DNA from: Gracilinema caldarium DSM 7334
GTDB taxonomy: Bacteria; Spirochaetota; Spirochaetia; Treponematales; Breznakiellaceae
Direction of reading: 5' to 3'
Length of the DNA: 64,000 nucleotides
Assembly: GCF_000219725.1 (NCBI RefSeq)
Contig: NC_015732.1
Location: forward strand, 620,001 to 684,000
Shown here: piece by piece, positions 44,074 to 53,953 of the stretch
Numbering within the stretch: position 1 is the first letter of the stretch
How the letters are laid out: every line of letters begins with the position of its first letter
Notes under the pieces: generated by a model
What the model was told of the DNA's origin: nothing
Databases searched by the model: none
Seen by the model: only the letters and a program-made list of their open reading frames with translations
Translations under genes and position numbers: made by a program

Positions 44074-46991
44074 ATAATAAAACATATTCATATCCGAAAG
44101 GACACCTATGTCGATTCGGTATTTTTAATGTTTTTAAGTAAAGAGTTGAAAGAGCGATCCGATGTTACAGATGCCACCGTGACCATGGGTACTCCCATAA
44201 ATCTCAATTTGCTTAAAGAGCAGGGTTACAGCCTGGATACTCTTAAGGATGTTACCCCAGCGGATCTCGTTATTGCTTTGGACTGTGCTTCTGAGAAAAT
44301 CTTTGCAGAAGCCCTAACAGCGGTGGATGAAATGCTGGCGGGCAAAAAGAAATCCAGTTCGGGAAGCCCAACTGGTTCTGGACTGCCCCATACGAAAACC
44401 CTAGACAGCGCCCTCGACACCTTGCTCGATGCAAACCTTGCAATTATTTCAGTTCCCGGCATGTATGCCCCCCGGGAAGTGAAAAAGGCCTTGAATAAGG
44501 GCCTTCATGTTATGCTCTTTTCTGATAATGTTTCATTGGAAGATGAAATAGCCCTGAAAAAATTGGCCCGTGAAAAGGGTCTGCTTGTCATGGGCCCAGA
44601 CTGCGGGACTACCATCATTAATGGGAAACCCATCTGTTTTGCCAATATGGCAGATCGGGGCCTAGTGGGTATCGTCGCTGCGGCTGGAACGGGGCTCCAG
44701 AAAGTTTCCTGTCTTATTAACCGCTTCGGCAGCGGAGTAAGCCAGGGCATCGGGACCGGCGGCCGGGATTTGAAAAATGCCCAGGTTGGCGGAACCACCA
44801 TGCTGATGGGTATCGAAGCCCTTGGGGCAGATCCGGAAACAAAGGCGATCCTGATTGTCTCCAAACCTCCAGCTCCAGAAGTGGCTTCCAAAGTGGTACA
44901 GGCCCTGGAAAAAACCGGGAAACCCTCGGTAGTTCACTTTATCGGTCTAAAGTCAGATATTCCTGCGAGACCCTCCATACATTTTGCTGCAAATCTGGAA
45001 GAAGCCTCCCGTTGGGCCGTGGCGCTGGCCAAGGGAGAACAGATTGATGTACAGAGCCGGCGGGAATGGCCCTTTGATCAATCCAGGGCAGAAATAGAAG
45101 CTCTGGTAGAACGGGAAACCCGCCGTATGTCTAAAACGCAAAAATATATCCGAGGCTATTATACAGGCGGAACCCTCACCGACGAAGCCTGGATACTGCT
45201 CCGTGGGCTCACCGGGGCAGTCTATTCTAATAATCAAACCGACCCTGCCTTTGTACTGCCGGATCCAATAAAAAAGCGAAGGAAGCCGTTGAAAAACGGG
45301 GCGGGTACCTGTTGGTTATTGCTTCTGTGACAGGGACTCCGGGGGATTTCCAGGGCTTCGAAGCCCAGGTTGCTCAATTGCGCAGTGCCGGGGTCATTGT
45401 GATGCCCTCCAACTATCAGGCATCGCTGCTCGCCCTGAAGATTATGGAAAAAGTGACGGGCACCACCACAGGTGCTTTGGGATCGAAGCCTCAAGGAGCG
45501 GCTGTCCAGCCCAAGGCTGATGCTCAGGCTTCCGGCGCTGAAACAGCGGCCCAGGCGGCCAGTGCCGGTGCATCCGATTCAGCTTCATTAAACCTGGTTG
45601 GTCCCAAACGGATCCTCTCCCTCTTTACCCAGGGACTTAAGTTCATCAATCTGGGTCTTGAATCCTTTGCCAAGAATCTCGCGGCCTGCGAAACACCGAT
45701 TGTTCATATGGACTGGGTACCTCCTGCGGGCGGAAAGCCTGAACTGATACAGGTCTTAGACAGGTTGGAAAACCGCGCTACAGTAGATATCGAAAAGGCC
45801 AATGCAGAAGCGGTGGAGCGAATCCTTTCGGGGAAACCAATTATTAAGGGTATCGGTACCGCTCTGGAAACTATCCCCGGGATGAAGCCAAACCTGTTCC
45901 TCCATGCGGGGCCGCCGGTTACCTGGGAAAAAATGTGCGGACCCATGCGGGGGGCTGTTATCGGAGGACTTCTCTACGAAGGTTTGGTTAAAACCGAAGA
46001 GGAAGTTCTGGCTCTGGCTGAATCGGGAAAGATTGAATTTTCTCCCTGTCAGGATCATGCGGCGGTGGGGCCCATGGCGGGGATTGTTACACCGCGGATG
46101 TCCGTCTGGATTATCGAAAAAGAAACCTTTGGTAACCAGGCCTATGCAACCCTGAATGAAGGTCTCGGCAAGGTGCTGCGCTATGGGGCCTATTCCCAGG
46201 AAGTGCTAGACCGACTCCGCTGGATGGAACAGGAACTGGCTCCGATTTTGCAAAGGGCAATCGAACATCATGGTCATGTCGATATGCGGAGTCTCATTAT
46301 CAAGGCCTTACAGATGGGCGATGAGGGCCACAAACGGAACCGGGCAGGAACATCCCTCATAATCCGTGAACTGGCACCCCGTCTTGTGATGCTGGATGAA
46401 AAGAAAGAAGCCCTTTCCCGGGTCTTAAGCTTTATGCATCAGAATGATCATTTCTTCCTGAACCTTACCATGCCGTCGGCCAAATCGGTTTTAATGCCCG
46501 CGGAGGAGGTCCCCGGCAGTACGGTGATCACCGCCCAGGGGCGGAACGGTACCGAATTCGTTATTCAGGTTGCAGGACTTAAAGGCCGCTGGTTTACCGG
46601 CCATGCGGGTATCGTCAAGGGCCTCTATCTCCCCGGCTTTGGTTCCGATGATGCGGCCCCTGATATTGGCGACTCGGTTATTACCGAAACTAGCGTTATT
46701 GGTGGGGTTGCCATGGCGGCAGCGCCGGCGATTGTCAAATTTGTCGGCGGAACCCCGGAAGATGCACTCCGATTTACCCGGGAATACAAGATCCCGATCC
46801 GCGATTTCCGGGGTACTCCAACAGTCATTGATGTGCGAAGGGTCGTCGAGAAGGGTATTTTACCGGTGATCAATACCGGGATTGCCCATAAAAAAAACGG
46901 TATCGGTATGGTTGGCGCAGGCCTCGTAAAGCCGCCGGTCAACTGTTGCCAGGATGCTCTGAAAGCCCTGGCAAAGATCTATACCACGTAA
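44074..46991 (+). pseudogene. fdrA: FdrA-DUF1116 fusion protein gene, disrupted
   Basis: The first half is FdrA, an acyl-CoA-synthetase-like protein of ureide/allantoin operons: MGPDCGTTIING, NRFGSGVSQGIGTGGRDL, GAVYSNNQTDPAFVLPDP. The homologous N-terminus (IKHIHIRKDTYVDSVFLM) begins at ATA codons (44074-44079) after GGGGAGG, so no proper start remains; the first ATG (44128) is 18 codons in. After LPDPIKK about 50 residues are missing and the frame changes to AKEAVEKRGGYLLVIASVTG. An Ala-rich linker then leads to a full DUF1116 (YlbE-like) domain ending at 46991, with FMHQNDHFFLNLTM and NTGIAHKKNGIGMVGAG. In E. coli these are separate genes. Confidence 0.8.
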
Positions 46992-47076
46992 AGGAAACCA
47001 ATTCTGTCTCTCTGGAGGCGTACCTGCAGAGATTCCTGTTCCGACCTGGTCGGACCATAATTTTAGGAGGTGTCTA

Positions 47077-48038
47077 ATGAAAGTTATCGATTTGACGATC
47101 CCGCTGGGCGTAGGGATCCCGCCATGGCCAACCTACATTCCACTTCAGGTGCAATACTTTTTTATACCCCTGGTAAGGATATTGCCAGTCTTGATATGGA
47201 CTTTCTGGTCCATGAAGGAGCGATCGTCGATCTATCCGATGTATGCGGTGATTATGATGTGTACACTTTAAAAATGGTAGAAGAACGGGTGGAAGTAAAA
47301 GAGGGGGACATCCTCATTATCCATACCGGGTATCATCACTACGGCTGGGATCAGCCTACGGGAGATGAAATCCGTTACATGATTAAACACCCCGGACCGG
47401 ACCTGGAATTTGCCGAATGGGCAAAGAAAAAGAAGCTTCGCTGGATCGGTGTGGATTGCGGCAGTGCGGACCATCCCATGAACACCAAAATCCGGGAATG
47501 GATGTCCCGGCAGGCGAAGGAATGTGATGCCCATTCCCAGAAAAAGTACGGCAAGACCCTCGAAGAGTTCTTCAGCGATGATAAATATCAACTTGCAGTG
47601 AAAAACCATGAAAATGGGGCAAAAAATAAGTATGCCCATATCCAGGCACCGGTCAGTATCGAAGCCATAGCCGATGGTCCAGAGGCCGATGTGGGTCCAA
47701 AGGATATTTCCTTTGCAGAACTCCATGACGCATTCTCCATTCTGGAACTGGCGATCAGCGAAGAAGTTGGGTTCTTTGAGCGGGGCAAAAGTTATCTGGC
47801 CGTTCGTAAGGGGGAAACCAAAATTGATGGACGGCTCCCCATCAATACATCGGGTGGCTTAAAATCCAAGGGCCATCCCGTAGGTGCTACCGGTGTGTCC
47901 CAGGTCGTAGAACTGGTCCGCCAACTCCGGGGCGAAGCTGAACCCGGCCGGTAGGTTAAGGACCCCAAATATGGCATGTCGGTCAATTTCGGCGGCTTTG
48001 GCAACAACGTGGTTGCTGTCATCTGCGCAAAGGATTAA
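47077..48038 (+). pseudogene. Metal-dependent cyclase joined to thiolase fragments (deletion chimera)
   Basis: The ATG 47077 with AGGAGG opens a kynurenine-formamidase-like cyclase ([20 protein letters not shown]). Near 47160 a deletion with frameshift removes the HxGTHxD metal motif, and the frame continues [21 protein letters not shown] to [10 protein letters not shown]. There it passes directly into thiolase sequence ([11 protein letters not shown]-like, PVSIEAI), then a second deletion leads to [17 protein letters not shown] and [17 protein letters not shown]. After a stop at 47952 another frame gives GMSVNFGGFGNNVVAVI to 48038. A 295-residue open frame survives but joins two unrelated enzymes. 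Confidence 0.8.
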
Positions 48039-48048
48039 GGGGGCAGCT

Positions 48049-48432
48049 ATGTTTATCGATTTTAGCCAATATGAAGTGAAGGCCCCCAAGATTAAGGCTT
48101 ATAAATGCCAGGCCTGCGGGGCTATTTATTATCCGGCACCCAAGGTGTGTTCCCAATGTCATGCCCGGCGGGATCCCGTAACCGGCAAGGGGTGGGAAAC
48201 CTTTGATCTCGAAGGTCTCTGCACCCTGCTCACCTGGACCCGGGCGTGGAATTTGCCCGAAGGGTATACCAAAAAGTATCTGCTCTTTGGTATAGTCCAG
48301 TTCGAAAACGGACTCAGGGCATCGGGGCGGCTCGAGGTGGAAAACCCGGTCATCGGGATGAAGCTGAATGCTACGGTTATCGAGTCCGATGAACGGCCGG
48401 GAAAGCCGGTCAAGGTATTTGTGTTTAAGTAG
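48049..48432 (+). CDS. DUF35 (zinc ribbon plus OB-fold) thiolase partner protein
   Basis: A 127-residue protein. A rubredoxin-like zinc ribbon has Cys20, Cys23, Cys34 and Cys37 (CQACGAIYYPAPKVCSQC), followed by an OB-fold with LLTWTRAWNLP and LFGIVQFENGLRASGRL. Such proteins form complexes with thiolases or HMG-CoA-synthase-like enzymes and help acyl-CoA binding. It starts ten bases after the thiolase remnant with AAGGGGG upstream. Its frame is intact, but its partner gene next door has been destroyed, so it is probably an orphan. Confidence 0.85.
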   Translation: MFIDFSQYEVKAPKIKAYKCQACGAIYYPAPKVCSQCHARRDPVTGKGWETFDLEGLCTLLTWTRAWNLPEGYTKKYLLFGIVQFENGLRASGRLEVENPVIGMKLNATVIESDERPGKPVKVFVFK

Positions 48433-48441
48433 GAGGCAGCT

Positions 48442-49122
48442 ATGGCAACAGGGCGGACGGGACATAATTTGAGTGCGGAAGTTTATGAAACTTTATCTGA
48501 ACGCATTCGTACCTGGCTCTATCCGCCCGGCCATAGATTTACCGAAGAAGAACTTTGTACCGAATTCGGTGTCAGTCGCAGTCCCATCCGAGAAGCCCTG
48601 AATATGCTGGTAGAGGCAGGGCTTGTGGATAAGGCCGAACGTAAGGGCTACCGGGTACGCCGAATCGATCTGCAGGAACTTCAGGATCTTTACGATACCC
48701 GGCTTGTACTGGAATTGGCAGTGATTGAACGGCTTTGCAAAGAAGGAATTGATCCAAAGCTGCTGAAACAGCTCCGAAAACGCTGGACAGAACTATTGGA
48801 AGCCCTGCCGGCCATGGCCCATGAGGCAGCTCTGGAGGATGAACATTTCCATCAAGCCCTGGCTGCAGAAGCCGGAAATAGGGTGATGCAACGGATCCTG
48901 AAAGATATTGATCGGAGCATCCATTTTGTCCGGCTCTCTGACATAACCGATCCGGAACGTCTGCAGAAAACCTGCCAGTATCATCTGGAAATTCTGGATG
49001 CCCTGGAACGCTGTGATATGGAAAGGGCCCGGGACCTGATCCGGGAAAATATATTATGGGGCAAAGAAAAGGTGTTCCATGCCCTCAAAGAAGCCCTGGT
49101 GCGGTCCTATGGTATGGTTTAG
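48442..49122 (+). CDS. GntR-family (FCD) regulator of the purine/ureide-type locus
   Basis: A 226-residue repressor. The winged helix covers about residues 10-78: RTWLYPPGHRFTEEELCTEFGVSRSPIREALNMLVEAGLV. The FCD domain contains DEHFHQALAAEAGNRVM with metal-ligand histidines. AGGAGG lies upstream of ATG, nine bases after the DUF35 stop. A palindrome of the type bound by such proteins (TTGTATACAA) lies in the fdrA promoter. It remains intact while most of its probable regulon is broken. The ligand is unknown. Confidence 0.88.
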   Translation: MATGRTGHNLSAEVYETLSERIRTWLYPPGHRFTEEELCTEFGVSRSPIREALNMLVEAGLVDKAERKGYRVRRIDLQELQDLYDTRLVLELAVIERLCKEGIDPKLLKQLRKRWTELLEALPAMAHEAALEDEHFHQALAAEAGNRVMQRILKDIDRSIHFVRLSDITDPERLQKTCQYHLEILDALERCDMERARDLIRENILWGKEKVFHALKEALVRSYGMV

Positions 49123-49123
49123 T

Positions 49124-49279
49124 ATGGATTCGGTAAGCTCAGACCATGCTGTAGCTTCCGATATGGTATATAGGTTACATGCACTTCAACGGGGTTCGAT
49201 GTTTCCAAAAGAACCCTTTACCTGTCGGGTACATTCTGTATATCCCCATGCGGTCAATCTGAATATTTCCGAGCGGTAG
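49124..49279 (+). pseudogene. N-terminal fragment of a DUF2877 (YlbF-like) protein
   Basis: A 51-codon frame directly after the gntR stop. Its RVHSVYPHAVNLNI segment resembles the start of DUF2877 proteins of allantoin-type operons. It ends at a TAG, and the remaining ~230 residues are absent. The assignment rests on one short motif and on operon context. Confidence 0.5.
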
Positions 49280-49455
49280 TTGATGTAGGAGGTAATGCTC
49301 TAATCCGGGACCCTAACAAGACGAGCCTGCAAGACCAGTTTGAATCGGTTTGCATAACCGTGCCCTTTATAGTAGATCTTATCAGTGCTGGGTGGTTGAT
49401 AGCGAAAATCCATGGGAACGGACCCCAGGTAGGATTCCTTAGGACATATACATAA
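49276..49455 (+). pseudogene. N-terminal fragment of carbamate kinase
   Basis: A 59-codon frame with VVDVGGNALIRDPNKTSLQDQ and the later HGNGPQVGF, both characteristic of the first ~60 residues of carbamate kinase. It then stops (TAA 49453-49455) just before the xdhB ribosome site. About 250 residues are missing and there is no start codon of its own. In fdrA operons this gene makes ATP from carbamoyl phosphate, so the fragment confirms the original locus type. These two fragments explain the stretch 49123-49467. Confidence 0.75.
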
Positions 49456-49467
49456 CAAGGAGGTGTT

Positions 49468-50286
49468 ATGTTACATCAATTTACATATGCCGCGCCTCGT
49501 TCAACGTCAGAACCCTTAAGTATTCTGGATGATCAGGCGGAGAAGGCGAAAATTCTTGCGGGGGGTACCGATTTACTGGTGAACATCCACAATAGGGTGA
49601 TGAAACCCCAGCTTGTGGTGGATATCAAAAAAGTCGCTGGTTATGAAGGAATCAGCTACAGCCCGACAGAGGGCCTTATATTCCGGCCTACGGTAACCAT
49701 CAATGACATACTTCGAGACCCATCGGTGCGGGATCACTATCCGCTTCTGCAGGATTGCGGCCATGATCTGGCCAGTTACCAGGTACGGAACCGGGCACCT
49801 ATTATGGGAAATGTGGTGAATGCATCTCCCTGTTCGGACATGGCTCCGGCTCTACTCTGTCTGGGAGCCCAGGCGCGCATTGCTTCCAGCAAGGGTACAA
49901 GGGAAGTACCCTTTAAGGAGTTTTTTACCGGTGTTAAAAAGACTGTCCTGAGTCCGACGGAGGTTCTGGAAGCTATCGTAATTCCCGCCGCGTCAGCGGG
50001 CGGTCGGGGAGCCTATAGGAAACTGAAACGAATCAACGGCCACGATCTGGGTATTATCGGAGTGGCGGTCTATATAAAGGGCGATGTGCTCCGTATCGCG
50101 GTGAGTTCTGCCGCTCCCACACCGGTGGTAACCCTCGATTTACCGGCCTCAATTCCCATAGAAGATGCGGTTGTCGCGGCACGGAATATCATCAATCCTA
50201 TAAGCGATGTCCGGTGCAGCAAGGAGTATCGGGAATTTATGGTAGAAGTCTTTGTAAAACGGCTCCTCCAGGAGATACGGAAATGA
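49468..50286 (+). CDS. Xanthine dehydrogenase/CO dehydrogenase-type FAD-binding subunit (XdhB-like)
   Basis: A 272-residue flavoprotein subunit of molybdenum hydroxylases. FAD-binding segments are KILAGGTDLLVNIHN (about residues 29-43) and the mid-chain QVRNRAPIMGNVVNASPCSDMAPALL. The C-terminal CO_deh_flav_C part follows. AAGGAGG lies before the ATG, and the stop overlaps the ATG of the broken xdhC (ATGA). The frame is complete, but its iron-sulfur and molybdenum partners are destroyed here. It can only work if other copies exist elsewhere. Confidence 0.9.
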   Translation: MLHQFTYAAPRSTSEPLSILDDQAEKAKILAGGTDLLVNIHNRVMKPQLVVDIKKVAGYEGISYSPTEGLIFRPTVTINDILRDPSVRDHYPLLQDCGHDLASYQVRNRAPIMGNVVNASPCSDMAPALLCLGAQARIASSKGTREVPFKEFFTGVKKTVLSPTEVLEAIVIPAASAGGRGAYRKLKRINGHDLGIIGVAVYIKGDVLRIAVSSAAPTPVVTLDLPASIPIEDAVVAARNIINPISDVRCSKEYREFMVEVFVKRLLQEIRK

Positions 50287-52371
50287 AGATCTCGGTAAAC
50301 GTTAATGGTGAGCTGTACGAACGGGATGTGGCGGAAAACCGGACACTATGCCCGGGCTCGTATTAAAAAGATTGATGTATCCAAGGCCGAAGCCCTGCCG
50401 GGGGTCCGGGCGGTACTGACCGGGGAGGAGCTGCAGTATAAATTAGGGCTGTATATTGTTGATAAGGATATCCTGGCTAAAAAGGAGGTCCGCCATTACG
50501 GTGAAGCCGTAGCAGCGGTGGCAGCGGATACGCTGGAAATAGCTAAACGAGCGGTGGACCTCATCGATGTGGAATATGAGGTTCTGGAGCTCATCCTGAA
50601 CCACATGGATGCTAAAAGAAGAAGCTCCCCTCATCCACCCGGATCTGGGCAACTACGATTACTTTAAACCTGCCTTTTCGCCCCAACCGGGAACCAATAT
50701 CGCCACCTTTAACAAGATGCGCAAGGGCGATGTGGAAAAGGGCTTTGAAGAATCCGAATGGATTATTGAGCGGGAGTATACCAATCCTAGTGTTCAGCAT
50801 GTACCCATGGAAACCCATGTCGCTATTGTGCAGTGGGGTAGAAATGATGAGATCACCATCTGGTCCAGTGCCCAGTCTCCCTTTACGGTGCGAAACCTCT
50901 TCTGTTATGCCTTTAAGCTTCCCCTGAATAAGGTAAGGGTCCTGGTCCCCCATGTGGGGGGCGGTTTTGGTGGCAAGGCGGGTATCCATATAGAGCCCCT
51001 GACGGCGGTCCTTTCTAAAAAGGCCGGCGGCCGGCCGGTTAAATTCCAGGACACCAGGGAAGAGGAATTTTCTCTTCTTCCCTGCCGCAGTGCTTTGACC
51101 TACCGGATTAAGACCGGGGTATCCAAGGATGGCCGGATTCTTGCCCAGAAGATGACCATGTACTGGGATGCGGGGGCCTATGCGGACTATGCGGTCAACG
51201 TGACCCGGGCTTCCTGTTATTCTGCCAATGGTCCCTACGATATTCCCAATGCCTGGGTGGATGCTTACACCATTTATACGAACAAACCCTATGGTACAGC
51301 CTATCGGGGCTTTGGCCATGTAGAATTCCACTGGGGTGTAGAACGGCATATGGAACTGGTAGCCCGGGCAATTGGTATGGATCCCCTGGAATTCCGCCGT
51401 AAAAACGCCCTCCGGCCTGGTTCTACAACCCTGACGGGGGAGGTGATTCAGGAACATACGGGCAAGGTCCTTAAATGTATGGATACGGTGGCTAAGGCTA
51501 TTAACTATGGAACCTTAACCGAAGCGGAAAAGGAACGGGAGCGTAAGACAGGCCGAAGGATCGGCAAAGGTATTGCAGCCCTGCATAAGGCTCCCGCCAT
51601 GCCCTCCTTTACTGCCACCTCGGCGGTCATCAAAATGAATAGTGATGGCTCGGTGAATGTGAACGTTGGCCTTATGGAAATTGGTCAGGGGTCCACGACA
51701 GCCTTCCAGCAGATTGTGGCTGAACGTCTTAGCTTCCCTCTGGAAAAGGTCAAGGTTACCGTAGAAAAGGATACGGACCGGGACCCCTACGACTGGTAGA
51801 CCGTAGCCTCTAAGGGGATGATTATGTCAGGCAATGCCTGTATCCTGGCTGCGGAGGACCTGCTTAAAAAGGGGTACGAAGTTGCTGCCCAGATATTGCG
51901 GGCTAATCCGGCAGATCTCGCCTATGATGGGGATAAGATTTATGTAAAACATCCCCCCTCGGAGGCGGTTACCTGGGCGAGTATTGTTATCGGCTATGCC
52001 TATCCGAACGGCAATGGTGTCGGCGGGCCCCTCATCGGTACGGGAACCTATATTGCCCATGGCTTAAGCAACCTGGATAAGGAAACTGGGGTCGGCAATC
52101 CTGCCCTCGATTGGACCTATGGCGCCCATAGGGCCATCGTCGAAGTAGATCCGGAGACAGGTGAATACAAGATCCTCAAGATCGCCAGTGCCTTTGATGT
52201 GGGTAAGGTTATCAATGAGGATATGGTGCGCGGCCAGGCGGTCGGCGGCATGATCCAGGGCCTTGGGACTGCAATTTGTGAGATGATGCGGTAGGTGTGG
52301 AACTGACCCATATGCCTATACGGTTTGAGGATGTCTGGCGGGCTTTACAGAATAAAGACCCCCTCGGGTTC
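50283..52371 (+). pseudogene. xdhC-xdhA deletion fusion (molybdenum hydroxylase large subunit), disrupted
   Basis: The ATG at 50283 starts an XdhC iron-sulfur subunit (KISVNVNGELYERDVAENRTL), which after 22 codons jumps out of frame into the XdhA large subunit at HYARARIKKIDVSKAEALPGV. All cluster cysteines and the XdhA N-terminus are lost. The frame shifts near 50600, then stays open through VPHVGGGFGGKAG and AYRGFGHVEFHWGVERHME. A TAG (51797-51799) replaces the expected Gln in DPYDW-TVASK. The frame then runs to GGMIQGLGTAICE, where a C-terminal deletion leads to VGVELTHMPIRFEDVWRAL. The 3' limit is approximate. Confidence 0.82.
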
Positions 52372-52448
52372 CTCTGCAGATCCGATCCAGCTACCCGCAG
52401 GCATAGCCCCGATGCGGGCAGTAATGCCTTAAAAAAATGTTACAATTC

Positions 52449-52489
52449 ATGGTTTGTACCATACACTGTAAACCATGATGTATTATAAT
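52449..52489 (+). promoter_or_regulatory. Operator-like inverted repeat and -10 box before the NCS2 permease
   Basis: ATGGTTT (52449-52455) and AAACCAT (52470-52476) form perfect 7-bp arms, with TGTA-CCA-TACA nested inside. TATAAT follows at 52484-52489. The -35 box is weak. It may be a target of the nearby GntR regulator. Confidence 0.45.
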
Positions 52490-52548
52490 CTTATTCCGGA
52501 GGTCTTCCTGGAAGGCTGACCGGGGAAAGCGAGATAAAAGGAGGCTGT

Positions 52549-53802
52549 ATGGAAGAAAAAGACCTCTCCGGAAAGAACGTGATTCTTGGTTTACAACACA
52601 CGTTCGTTATGTTCGGCGCAACGGTCCTGGTACCAATTTTAACAGGTCTGGATGTAGGGGTAACCCTCTTTGCTGCCGGCATCGGGACCCTGTTGTTCCA
52701 TATCGTAACCGGTTTTAAAGTCCCGGTTTTTTTGGGCAGTTCCTTCGCCTTTATTCCCGGTATTATAGCAGTTGGTGCCAGTGAAGGGCTCCCCTATGCA
52801 CTGGGTGGTATTGTTATTGCGGGCTTACTGTATGTGGTTGTGGCAATTATTTTTAAATTCGTTTCATACGATAACCTCCATAAGATATTACCACCCCATG
52901 TTACCGGACCCATGATCATACTGATTGGTATGATTCTCGCTCCTGTAGCAGTACAAAATGCCAATGGTACCAATGCCAAGGCTATTGCAGATGTCATCGG
53001 AACTAATGGCTGTTGGGCAGTAGCACTCTTTACCTTCACGGTGGGTGTATTTGTTAAAGTTGCTTTCCCGAAATTCGGCTGGAAATTTGCATCCAATCTG
53101 CCGGTTATCATAGCCCTCATTGCTGGCTATCTGCTTTCTATTATCATCGGTATTGTTGATTTTAAATCGGTTGGTGAAGCCACATGGATTGGTATTCCAA
53201 AATTCAGCCTGCCTCAATTCTCAATTTCAGCCATTACGGTTATGGTTCCGATTGCCATTGTTACCATGGTAGAACACTTTGGTGATATTCTTGCTATCGG
53301 TAATGTGGTTGGGAAAGACTTTATCAAAGATCCCGGGATACATAGGACTCTCATTGGTGATGGTCTTGCAACGTCTCTAGCGGCATTCATCGGCGGTCCT
53401 GCTAACACTACCTATTCAGAAAATACCGGTGCAGTAGCTCTGACCGGTGCTTACAATCCCATTATCATGCGGATTGCGGCAGCCTTCGCGATTCTGCTTT
53501 CCCTAGTCCCGAAATTCACTGCCCTGATTGGCACTATCCCTGCTCCAGTTATCGGTGGGATTTCGATTCTGCTCTTTGGTATGATCTCTTCCATTGGTAT
53601 TAAGAACATGGTAGATGCCAAGGTGAATCTTTCCAATCCAAAGGTACTGATTATTACCGCAACCATGTTGGTGCTCGGTTTAGGTGGTGCGGCATTTAAA
53701 CTGGGACCTATCAATCTTTCCGGTCTTGGTCTTGCAGCAATCTTTGGTGTTGTGCTGAATCTGATTCTCCGCCCCAAGGATGCAACAGGTTCTGAAGGCT
53801 GA
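52549..53802 (+). CDS. NCS2-family uracil/xanthine permease
   Basis: A 417-residue inner-membrane nucleobase transporter with about 14 hydrophobic segments. Family marks include GLQHTFVMFGATVLVP at the start, PVFLGSSFAFIPG, the substrate-site VEHFGDILAIGNVVGKDF (Glu-His in TM8) and GGPANTTYSENTGAVALT. The GGPANTTYSENTG motif is of the UraA type, so uracil is the best guess; xanthine is possible given the neighbours. AGGAGG lies before the ATG. It has its own promoter region and is intact, so it may still supply bases to salvage. Confidence 0.92.
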   Translation: MEEKDLSGKNVILGLQHTFVMFGATVLVPILTGLDVGVTLFAAGIGTLLFHIVTGFKVPVFLGSSFAFIPGIIAVGASEGLPYALGGIVIAGLLYVVVAIIFKFVSYDNLHKILPPHVTGPMIILIGMILAPVAVQNANGTNAKAIADVIGTNGCWAVALFTFTVGVFVKVAFPKFGWKFASNLPVIIALIAGYLLSIIIGIVDFKSVGEATWIGIPKFSLPQFSISAITVMVPIAIVTMVEHFGDILAIGNVVGKDFIKDPGIHRTLIGDGLATSLAAFIGGPANTTYSENTGAVALTGAYNPIIMRIAAAFAILLSLVPKFTALIGTIPAPVIGGISILLFGMISSIGIKNMVDAKVNLSNPKVLIITATMLVLGLGGAAFKLGPINLSGLGLAAIFGVVLNLILRPKDATGSEG

Positions 53803-53832
53803 AACAAAGTGTTATAAAGCTTTACAATGAAA

Positions 53833-53865
53833 CACCGTTACCTACCTAGTATGTTTGTAACGGTG
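53833..53865 (+). terminator. Hairpin terminator candidate after the permease gene
   Basis: A perfect 9-bp stem CACCGTTAC/GTAACGGTG with a 15-base loop and no T-run. A second hairpin, CCTCTGCC/GGCAGAGG (53938-53965), overlaps the 3' end of the convergent cupin gene. Confidence 0.5.
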
Positions 53866-53953
53866 CAGAGGATCAGGCTGTCAGAGTCTTAGCTCTGTGT
53901 AACGTGACACAGCGGCCGACTAAACAAGACTGGTATGCCTCTGCCTGAGTTGG

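Noticed and set aside
47077-47954. A genuine cyclase-thiolase bifunctional enzyme
   Set aside because: The cyclase lacks its metal motif, the thiolase lacks most of its body, and an out-of-frame thiolase tail follows.
51797-51799. TAG in xdhA as a recoded sense codon
   Set aside because: Other lesions (frameshift near 50600, fusion at 50340, C-terminal deletion) already inactivate the gene, so recoding is not needed to explain it.
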